64,000 nt of DNA from CAZENU01 sp965222125 (GTDB taxonomy: Bacteria > Chloroflexota > Dehalococcoidia > Lucifugimonadales > CAZENU01). Shown here piece after piece: positions 57,834 through 64,000 of the stretch. How positions within the stretch are numbered: position 1 is the first letter of the stretch; each line of letters begins with the position of its first letter. A program made the position numbers and the translations under genes. The stretch lies in contig CBDCTC010000006.1 in the NCBI GenBank assembly GCA_965222125.1, forward strand, positions 62,001 through 126,000. Reading direction: 5' to 3'. The notes under the pieces are model-generated. The model had not been told where the DNA came from and searched no databases. It saw only the letters and a program-made list of their open reading frames with translations.

Positions 57834-60437
57834 CTATCCGGCGAACCAGGCGGCCAGCCCCTCGCGGTTGCGGACCAGGAAGGCGACATTCAGCTCGATT
57901 CGCTCCAGGGCCTGCCGGACCGATCTGTCCGCTGCGGGAACCGGATGTTCGTCGAAGAACGCGCGCACGTCGTCCAGCCGCGCCCCGGTGGTGAACCGCC
58001 CCGCGACGGACACCAGCTCCATGAGGGCAAAGCCGCCCTCACCGTAGCGCCGGTCGAGCTCTTCCCAGTTGGTCTTCACGAACTCCCATGCGAGGTCGCG
58101 GCCCTGCCGGTTCGACGCGACGTTGGCGATGACCCGGACCGTGTTGTGTACGCGTACCTCGTCCGTCAGCGATCGGTCCAGGGTTTCCCGAAGCAGCTCC
58201 GGCGCGCCGATGTGGCTGAGCGCAACGAGCAAGCGCGCCCGTTGCTCCTCCATCGTCGCCTCGCCGTGCATCTTCCAGAGCGCGTCGTAAGTCTGGCGCC
58301 CGCCGCGCTCCGCAGCCAGATTCATCACCACGCTCCGGATGTTGGGATCGACCTCACCGCCGCCCCGGATGTCATCGAAGAGTTCGACGGCCCGGTCCAG
58401 GGTCGCGTCATCGCCGTAGCCGCCGAGCCCGTTCAGCGCCGTGCTGCGGAACATGGCGTCGAGATGGCCTTCGCCCGGCTTGGCGTGCCACCCCGCCTTG
58501 GCCGCCGCGCACTTGAAGATCCGCCTGCACAGGGCCCGGTAGTCGGGCAGGAACTCCTCGTCGGCGAACAGCCGCTCCATTCCGCCCAGGTTCGCCGAAA
58601 AGTCCTGCCAGACGGGCGCGTCCGGCTCGTCGACGTAAGCCTCGGCGAGGCTCAGGAACTGCGCCGCCGGCAGGTAGCCAGCCTTGGCCAGCGCGTAGGC
58701 GTCGTCCTGAAGGCCGAGCCGGTCGGCGGCCGACAGGGTGAGGCGTTCCACGCCCCGCTTCAGACGCGCCCATTCGCCCTCCGAGTAGTTGGTGCGGTAG
58801 AAGCCCGTCCGGTCGGGGTTGACCATGATCCAGTCACCCCTCGGTGAGACGGCCGGCAGCGCCACGTCCAACGCCGTCGAATCGCCGTCCATCAGCACGG
58901 AGTTCGTCCCGGTGACGAAGGTCTTGACGCTCAACGGCACGTGCCACCGCGTCTCGTCGCCGCCGTCGTCGGCGCCCGTGATGTTCTCGTAGAAGAACCT
59001 GCGCTGGCTGGCCGAGACCTCAACGCCGTCTCGGCGCCGGCGGGTCTCGATCTCGACGACTGGGTACCCGGTCTGCAGCACCCAGCTGTTCATCATCTCC
59101 CTGACCGGCTGCCCCGACGCCTCGCCGAGCGCGTCCCACAGGTCCTGGGTGCGCGCGTTGTCGTACTGGTGCTTCGCGATGTAGTGGGCAATGCCCTGCC
59201 GGAACACGTCCGGGCCCAGGAACTGCTCCAGCATGCGCAGTATGGCCCCGCCTTTGCTGTAGCTGATCGCGTCGAAGAGCTGGCCGATCTCCGACGGGTT
59301 GTCGACCGGCTGCTCGATGGGGTGGGAGCTGCGAAGGCCGTCCAGTCCCAGGCCCGCGTTCGTATCGAAGGAGACGAACTGCGTCCACACGTCCCATTCC
59401 GGGAAGGCGAAGTCTACCGACTTGTCGCCCATCCACGAGGCGAAGGCCTCGTTCAGCCACAGGTCGTTCCACCACGCCATCGTGACCAGATCGCCGAACC
59501 ACATGTGCGCCATCTCGTGCGCCACAATGCCCGCGACATTCTGCCGGGTCACCGCAGAGCTCTGCTCGGGGTCGACGAGCAGAGCGTTCTCGCGGTACGT
59601 GATCGCTCCCCAGTTCTCCATGGCCCCCGCAGCGAAGTCCGGGATGGCTATGTGGTCGAGCTTCTCCAGCGGGTACGGGACGCCGAAGTAGCCGTTGAAG
59701 TAGTCGAGCAGCTTGACGCTGAGGTCGAGCGCGAACCGGCCCTGACGCTCCTTCCCGGGAGTCGCCCAGACGCGGACCAGGGTGCCGCAGGGCGCCGGCC
59801 GTTCGATCGACCTGAGGTCGCCGACGACGAACGCCAGCAGGTAGGTCGACATCACCGGCGTGTCGCCGAAGGTGACGCGCCGCAACCCGCCCGGCAGGTC
59901 CGACTCCGATACGGGGAGCGTGTTCGAGACGGCCGCGAGGTCCGAGGGGACGACCAGGGAGAGGCGGAACTTCGCCTTCAGCGCCGGCTCGTCCCAGCAC
60001 GGGAAGGCCCGGCGGGCGTCGGTCGCCTCGAACTGCGTCGTGGCCAGATGGCGCTCGGCGCCGTCTTCGTCGACATACCGGCTGCGGTAGAACCCCCTCA
60101 GCAGGTCGTTCAGCACGCCGCTGAACTCGATGTGCAGCTTGGCCGATCCGGCGGGCAGCGGCCGGCCGAAATCGAACGTCACCGTCTCCGCCTGCTCGTC
60201 GAAGGAGGTGTCGGCCGGCGTAAGCTCGGCGCCGCCAGTCGTGGTCACGCGGCACGAGGCGACCTCGATCTCGGCGCTGTTGAGCGTCACGGACGAAGTC
60301 GCTTTGAGCACCTCTATGTCGACTGTCTCTTCACCAGCGAACGTGAAGGAGTCGAGATCGGGCGTCAACGTCAGGTCGTATAGGACGGGCCTGACGTCCT
60401 TGGGCAGCATCACCGCGTTGGACTGCTCGCTCATCAT
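57834..60437 (-). CDS. pepN: M1 family membrane alanyl aminopeptidase-like protein
   Basis: 867 residues, the usual length for PepN/ERAP-type M1 peptidases. GAMENWG (271-277) binds the peptide N-terminus. H307, H311 and E330 (HEMAH-x18-E) hold the zinc. WWNDLWLNEAFASWM follows. The C-terminal ERAP1-like domain (LADRLGLQDDAYALAKAG, FTTGARLDDVRAFFDEHP) completes it. It removes N-terminal residues from peptides in the cytoplasm. The start is ATG 60437 (60434 is also Met); the gene is alone in its orientation with a NUDIX gene 40 bp upstream. Confidence 0.95.
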   Translation of the reverse strand: MMSEQSNAVMLPKDVRPVLYDLTLTPDLDSFTFAGEETVDIEVLKATSSVTLNSAEIEVASCRVTTTGGAELTPADTSFDEQAETVTFDFGRPLPAGSAKLHIEFSGVLNDLLRGFYRSRYVDEDGAERHLATTQFEATDARRAFPCWDEPALKAKFRLSLVVPSDLAAVSNTLPVSESDLPGGLRRVTFGDTPVMSTYLLAFVVGDLRSIERPAPCGTLVRVWATPGKERQGRFALDLSVKLLDYFNGYFGVPYPLEKLDHIAIPDFAAGAMENWGAITYRENALLVDPEQSSAVTRQNVAGIVAHEMAHMWFGDLVTMAWWNDLWLNEAFASWMGDKSVDFAFPEWDVWTQFVSFDTNAGLGLDGLRSSHPIEQPVDNPSEIGQLFDAISYSKGGAILRMLEQFLGPDVFRQGIAHYIAKHQYDNARTQDLWDALGEASGQPVREMMNSWVLQTGYPVVEIETRRRRDGVEVSASQRRFFYENITGADDGGDETRWHVPLSVKTFVTGTNSVLMDGDSTALDVALPAVSPRGDWIMVNPDRTGFYRTNYSEGEWARLKRGVERLTLSAADRLGLQDDAYALAKAGYLPAAQFLSLAEAYVDEPDAPVWQDFSANLGGMERLFADEEFLPDYRALCRRIFKCAAAKAGWHAKPGEGHLDAMFRSTALNGLGGYGDDATLDRAVELFDDIRGGGEVDPNIRSVVMNLAAERGGRQTYDALWKMHGEATMEEQRARLLVALSHIGAPELLRETLDRSLTDEVRVHNTVRVIANVASNRQGRDLAWEFVKTNWEELDRRYGEGGFALMELVSVAGRFTTGARLDDVRAFFDEHPVPAADRSVRQALERIELNVAFLVRNREGLAAWFAG

Positions 60438-60478
60438 CGCTCCTATCTGGTTCGTTTGGGGTCGCGCCGCCCTTGTTC

Positions 60479-60958
60479 CTACTTGAGTATGACGTGTCCG
60501 TCGAAGCTGTTCAGGTCGCTCAGAAGCTCTTCATAGAGCGGATAGACGTTGGGGACCTCGCCAGGATCGAAGAATCCAGCGTCCACCGTCTCGTCCGTCT
60601 CGGTGACCAGGCTGCCGCTCCAGTCGTCGACCCTGAACTGGAACCCGAGACCCTGGTGCTTCGAGCCGAACTGGTTGGTCCACGAGAACCGAGGCCCCGA
60701 ATAGATCGCCACGAGTGTAGCAGACAGCACCTCGATGCCGGTCTCCTCCCGCACCTCCCTGCGCATGGCGTCGTAGACCGTCTCGGCGAGCTCCATCATG
60801 CCCGCCGGCATGGCCCATCGACCGTCGTCCCGACGACGGATAAGGAGAATGCGCCCGCGGTCATCGAATATGAACGCGCCGACGCCGGGCGTGAGCAGCC
60901 TGCGGTTGCCTACGAGCTTCCGAAGCTGCCCGACGTACGAATCTTCGAAACTTGACAT
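60479..60958 (-). CDS. NUDIX hydrolase (tandem copy 1)
   Basis: 159 residues. The NUDIX box is GMMELAETVYDAMRREVREETGIEV, all catalytic Glu in place. N-terminal SYVGQLRKLVGNRRLLTPGV and the later VDDWSG are shared with its neighbour. It should hydrolyse a nucleoside diphosphate linked to another group; the substrate is unknown. It is 48 bp downstream of the second NUDIX gene, which looks like a direct duplicate. Confidence 0.92.
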   Translation of the reverse strand: MSSFEDSYVGQLRKLVGNRRLLTPGVGAFIFDDRGRILLIRRRDDGRWAMPAGMMELAETVYDAMRREVREETGIEVLSATLVAIYSGPRFSWTNQFGSKHQGLGFQFRVDDWSGSLVTETDETVDAGFFDPGEVPNVYPLYEELLSDLNSFDGHVILK

Positions 60959-61006
60959 GGATACCGGGGGTGAGGGCTCGCTACTTCGCGGGCTTCTACC
61001 GAAGCC

Positions 61007-61486
61007 TTACCTAAGGATGACCTGGCCGCGAAACTCGTCCAGGTCGCGGAAGGTCCCCTCGTACCGCGAAAAACCCTCCGGAAGCTCCCGCGGCGAGAAG
61101 AAGCCGGCGTCGATCGTTTCGTCCGTCTCGGTCAGCAGCTCCCCTGTCCAGTCGTCGACTCGAAACTGGAAGACGAGATGCTGGTGCTCGGAGCCGTACT
61201 GGTTCGTGCGCATCAGCTTGGGACCCGAGTAGATCGACACGAGAGTGGCCGCAAGCACTTCGAGCCCGGTCTCCTCGTTGATCTCCCTGCACATGGCGTC
61301 GTAGACGGTCTCGCCCATCTCCATGAACCCCGCCGGCGGCGCCCACTGGCCGTTGTCCCGTCGGCGAATGAACAGCGTGTCGCCGTCTGTGTTGCGAATG
61401 ATCGCCCTCGCGCTCGGCGTCAGCAGCCTGCGGTTGCCCACCAGCTTGCGAAGCTGTCCGACGTACGACTGCTCAAAACTCGACAT
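61007..61486 (-). CDS. NUDIX hydrolase (tandem copy 2)
   Basis: 159 residues, same length as copy 1. Its NUDIX box is GFMEMGETVYDAMCREINEETGLEV. The N-terminus is almost the same (MSSFEQSYVGQLRKLVGN). Main differences lie in the region GPKLMRTNQYGSEHQHLVFQF. It lies 25 bp after the enoyl-CoA hydratase stop side, so the three genes are probably in one transcript. Confidence 0.92.
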   Translation of the reverse strand: MSSFEQSYVGQLRKLVGNRRLLTPSARAIIRNTDGDTLFIRRRDNGQWAPPAGFMEMGETVYDAMCREINEETGLEVLAATLVSIYSGPKLMRTNQYGSEHQHLVFQFRVDDWTGELLTETDETIDAGFFSPRELPEGFSRYEGTFRDLDEFRGQVILR

Positions 61487-61511
61487 GATGTTCCTTCAAC
61501 GGCCGTTGCGT

Positions 61512-62300
61512 CTACCGCCCTTTCCAGACCGGGCGGCGCTTTGCGGCGAATGCGCGTGGCCCTTCGACGTAGTCCTCCCTTGTAGCGGCCCAATCGAGCT
61601 CGGGGAAGCGGGTCGCCATGGCGTCGTCCAGCGGCATGGCCGCGCCCTCCACGGCCATCTGCTTGGTGGCCCGCAGCGAGAGCGGAGCGCATTGAACCAT
61701 CTCGGCCGCCCATCGCTCCGCCGCGGCCATAACCTCGCGGTCCGGCACGACCTCATTGACCAGGCCCCAGCGGTGGCCCTCGGCCGCCGTGAACTGCTTC
61801 CCGGTGAGCAGCCAGCCCATCGCGATCTTCGTCGGCGCCTGCCGCGAAAGGCGGTGCACGCCGCCGGCCGTCGAGACCACTCCGACGCGAGGCTCCGGAA
61901 GCGCTAACATGGCGCTCTCCGCGGCCACGATCACGTCGCAGGCCAGCGCGAGCTCCAGCCCGCCGCCCACCGCGTAGCCATTGACCGCGGCGATGATCGG
62001 CTTCCAGCAGGTGAAGTCCGACGTGATGCCGCCGATGGGCATGGTGTCAGCCTCCGGGTACACCTCGCCGGGGCGGATGTTCTCCGCGTGGTACTTCAGG
62101 TCGTTGCCCGTGCAGAAGGCGCGGTCGCCCGCGCCCGTGACGATAGCCACCAACGCGTCCGGGTCGTCCCGAAACTCGGTGAAGGCGTCGCGCATCTCCC
62201 TGCTGGCCGGCGGGTGCAGGGCGTTATACACCTCGGGCCGGTCTATCGTGACGTACACGACGCGGTTGCGTATCTCATAGCGGACGTACTGGCGCGCCAT
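61512..62300 (-). CDS. Enoyl-CoA hydratase/isomerase family
   Basis: 262 residues from ATG 62300. VYVTIDRPEVYNALHP, the oxyanion loop AVNGYAVGGGLELALACD and LALPEPRVGVVSTAGG are typical crotonases. FCTGNDLKYH (usually AFCAGxD) is intact. The second usual catalytic Glu is not obvious (STAGG), so it may be an isomerase or carboxylase-like member. It could complement the acyl-CoA dehydrogenase at 26.7 kb in acyl-CoA oxidation. Confidence 0.92.
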   Translation of the reverse strand: MARQYVRYEIRNRVVYVTIDRPEVYNALHPPASREMRDAFTEFRDDPDALVAIVTGAGDRAFCTGNDLKYHAENIRPGEVYPEADTMPIGGITSDFTCWKPIIAAVNGYAVGGGLELALACDVIVAAESAMLALPEPRVGVVSTAGGVHRLSRQAPTKIAMGWLLTGKQFTAAEGHRWGLVNEVVPDREVMAAAERWAAEMVQCAPLSLRATKQMAVEGAAMPLDDAMATRFPELDWAATREDYVEGPRAFAAKRRPVWKGR

Positions 62301-62327
62301 CGGAACTCCCGAAGCCTGGAAAGCCAG

Positions 62328-62336
62328 AGTATACCA
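62328..62336 (-). promoter_or_regulatory. Extended -10 promoter of the hydratase-NUDIX genes
   Basis: On the minus strand TGG TATACT, about 28 bases before the ATG at 62300. No clear -35. Confidence 0.45.
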
Positions 62337-62415
62337 GAGCCCACCGCGTGCACAGCACGCCGGATTCCTATGGGTTTTCCGAGTCGATGCTCCTACAACC
62401 CGTTCACCCCGAGTA

Positions 62416-62473
62416 GCGCCGATGCTTCATCGGTGCGTATCGAGGGGCCCACGCTTGGTGTCACCAAGCGTGG
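62416..62473. repeat. Two near-adjacent stem-loops, one nearly perfect palindrome
   Basis: CCACGCTTGGTG-T-CACCAAGCGTGG (62449-62473) is a perfect 12-bp inverted repeat with a single central base. A second stem, GCGCCGATG-CTT-CATCGGTGC with one G-T pair (62416-62436), lies 12 bp away. They fill the 255-bp gap between gmk and the hydratase, both on the minus strand. No T-run follows, so termination is uncertain; a protein site is as likely. Confidence 0.65.
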
Positions 62474-62555
62474 ACATCTACCGACACAGTCCAGGAGAAC
62501 CCGCCGAAACTTCTCGGGTTCGCCGACGCGCCAATCAACCGGCTGACCCCGGCTC

Positions 62556-63161
62556 CTATCGCATGGTCCGCTCCTCCGAGATGATCGCCCGGATCTGCTC
62601 GACCGCGTCGCCGACCTGGCCGTCATGGTTGACGACGACGCGGTCGAAGCCCGCCGCGGCCCGCATCTCAGCCTCCGCGGTACCCAGCCGGACGGCAAAG
62701 TCGTCCGGGGACTCGGTCATCCGACTGCTCAAGCGCGCGGTGAGCGCGTCCATCTCGGGCGGGGCCAGGAAGATCAGCAGCGCCCGCGGCTCGATGCGCT
62801 TGATCGTCGCCGCGCCCTGCACGTCCGTCTTGACGATCACGTCGACGCCGCTCTCCATAGCCTCGGCTATCTGGCGTCTGGGCACGCCGTACAGGTTGCC
62901 GTACACCTCCGCCCACTCCAACAGCTCGCCGTCGGCGATCATCCGGCGGAAGGTCTCTTCCGAGTAGAAGAAGTAGTGCTCGCCGTCGACCTCATCGTCT
63001 CGCCGATCGCGAGTCGTGGCCGTGACGGCGAACCGACATTCCGGCATCTCTTCCCGCATGAGGGCGAGGACGGTGTCCTTGCCGACGCCGGACGGCCCCG
63101 AGATGACGACGAGAAGGGGGCTCGAGCTCCCAGTCACGACGCACGCCGTCGCAGTTCCCAT
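62556..63161 (-). CDS. gmk: Guanylate kinase
   Basis: 201 residues. The P-loop is ISGPSGVGKDTV, in which Asp takes the place of the first Ser/Thr; the next Thr may serve. ATTRDRRDDEVDGEHYFF (GMP binding) and GVPRRQIAEAMESGVDVIVKTDVQGA follow. It phosphorylates GMP to GDP with ATP in the cytoplasm. The start is ATG 63161, with a 129-bp gap to aroA on the same strand. Confidence 0.93.
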   Translation of the reverse strand: MGTATACVVTGSSSPLLVVISGPSGVGKDTVLALMREEMPECRFAVTATTRDRRDDEVDGEHYFFYSEETFRRMIADGELLEWAEVYGNLYGVPRRQIAEAMESGVDVIVKTDVQGAATIKRIEPRALLIFLAPPEMDALTARLSSRMTESPDDFAVRLGTAEAEMRAAAGFDRVVVNHDGQVGDAVEQIRAIISEERTMR

Positions 63162-63290
63162 CCCTGGCGCCGACGGGAGAAGAAAATGGCGTCGGCGTAC
63201 GAGGACGAGGTGCAGGGGCGAGTTTGAACCCCGCCCCTACGACACGCTTTGGCGCCTCTGGATGTTTTCAGGGGAATCGCGGCCACGGCG

Positions 63291-64000
63291 CTAGTCCGCG
63301 CCGGCGACCGAGCCCAGCGTGTCCCAGAAGTCCGGGTATGAGATCGCGGCCGCTTCTGCGCCGTCCACGACCGTTTCCCCGGCGGCGGCCAGACCCGCGA
63401 CGCCGAGCGTCATCGCTATCCGGTGGTCTCCGTGGCTCGTGGCGGCGGCGCCCTTCAGGCCGCCTGTCCCGTGGATGACCATGCCGTCGGGCCGCTCCTC
63501 GATATCGGCCCCGAGTCCGGTGAGGCCTTCGACCGTCGCCCTTATGCGGTCCGACTCCTTCACCCGAAGCTCAGCCGCGTCGCTGATCACCGTCGTACCT
63601 TCGGCCATGCAGGCCGCCAGCGCCAGTATGGGCAGCTCGTCTATGACGGTGGGCACGACGTCTCCGCCGATCTCCACCGACCGCAGCAAGCTGGTCTCCG
63701 CGACGACGTCGGCGATGGGCTCCCAGGCGCCCTCCCGTACGTTCTCGAGACGCACCTTCGCGCCCATCGCCTCCAGGACCCTGACTACGCCGGCCCGCGT
63801 GGGGTTGAAGCCGACGTTCGTCACACGTATGCGCGCGTCGGGATGGACGCACCCGGCCACGATCCAGAAGGCCGCCGAGCTGATGTCGCCCGGCACCGGA
63901 ACGTCGCGCGACTCCAGCGCCGACCGCCGGACCGAGACGCTCAGGCCGGCGACATCGATGTCCGCGCCCATCCACCGCAGCATGCGCTCCGTGTGGTCCC
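63291..64000 (-). CDS. aroA: 3-phosphoshikimate 1-carboxyvinyltransferase, 5' part cut by window edge
   Basis: The frame remains open through base 64000 (DHTERMLRWMGADI at the border, the family's SRDHTExML motif). About 236 C-terminal residues are seen: PGDISSAAFWIVAG, NPTRAGVVRVLEAMGA, ELRVKESDRI and SHGDHRIAMTLGVAGLA, all typical of EPSP synthase. It makes EPSP from shikimate 3-phosphate and PEP in the shikimate pathway, which supplies prephenate for the pheA gene at 48.6 kb. Confidence 0.95.
   Translation of the reverse strand, partial: DHTERMLRWMGADIDVAGLSVSVRRSALESRDVPVPGDISSAAFWIVAGCVHPDARIRVTNVGFNPTRAGVVRVLEAMGAKVRLENVREGAWEPIADVVAETSLLRSVEIGGDVVPTVIDELPILALAACMAEGTTVISDAAELRVKESDRIRATVEGLTGLGADIEERPDGMVIHGTGGLKGAAATSHGDHRIAMTLGVAGLAAAGETVVDGAEAAAISYPDFWDTLGSVAGAD

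Noticed and set aside
58941..60383. A 480-codon plus-strand frame across pepN
   Set aside because: It lies antisense to an intact M1 peptidase with all zinc ligands.

Overview
No rRNA or taxonomic marker lies in the window, so the host is an inference. The DNA is GC-rich with tightly packed operons, frequent GTG and TTG starts, and 4-bp stop/start overlaps. The gene content is what one expects of an uncultivated Chloroflexota bacterium of the SAR202/Dehalococcoidia kind: many catabolic oxidoreductases and amidohydrolases, two ThDP enzymes, aap and liv amino-acid importers, GNAT proteins with an SCP2-like tail, a CRTAC1-type beta-propeller, and a Gram-positive-style LexA and LexA box. Lipoproteins with lipoboxes and no visible outer-membrane machinery fit a monoderm.

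Layout. 1-9.5 kb: two catabolic clusters (fuconolactonase-like amidohydrolase, two ThDP enzymes, Gfo/Idh/MocA oxidoreductase, deacetylase-like amidohydrolase), a PEBP lipoprotein and a multidomain DUF6174/YscW-like lipoprotein. 9.7-12.9 kb: a double-GNAT protein, then a small accessory patch with an IS1182-type stub, a complete IS630 element with a frameshift site, and a DUF433/DUF5615 toxin-antitoxin pair. 13-16.1 kb: a second Gfo/Idh protein and an N-acyl-D-amino-acid deacylase. 16.4-17.8 kb: a speD-like/speB-like polyamine pair. 17.8-22.3 kb: the aapJQMP importer. 22.5-25.3 kb: tandem GNAT-SCP2 paralogues. 25.3-32 kb: a SRPBCC-PIG-L-ACAD-PrpD-PrpB-PrpC-HAD operon resembling a methylcitrate cycle. 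32-36 kb: a phosphodiesterase and a remarkable permease/FG-GAP fusion. 36.1-38.7 kb: an internally deleted IS1380-type element abutting the lexA promoter, lexA, and a small HTH gene with its own palindrome. 38.8-44.1 kb: livKHMGF importer. 44.4-49.5 kb: a potassium-uptake operon (TrkH plus three TrkA/RCK-type genes and a Usp protein) ending in pheA. 49.6-55.2 kb: two small envelope proteins, an MfnB-TusA fusion with a DapA-like enzyme, and tandem M20 hydrolases. 55.4-57.4 kb: an AT-richer accessory island with a membrane-anchored GIY-YIG protein, a frameshifted nuclease-like gene and a zinc-ribbon membrane protein. 57.4-64 kb: GYD protein, PepN, tandem NUDIX hydrolases, enoyl-CoA hydratase, gmk and the 3' part of aroA.

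Together the genes describe an organotroph that imports amino acids (two ABC systems), cleaves acylated amino acids and peptides (M20, deacylase, PepN), and oxidises acyl-CoA and propionyl-type carbon. The most distinctive points are the permease-CRTAC1 fusion, the MfnB-TusA fusion, the SpeD-like/agmatinase pairing, the membrane-tethered GIY-YIG protein beside a broken nuclease gene, and the regulatory sites around lexA. All functions are read from sequence motifs; nothing was searched or computed against a database.
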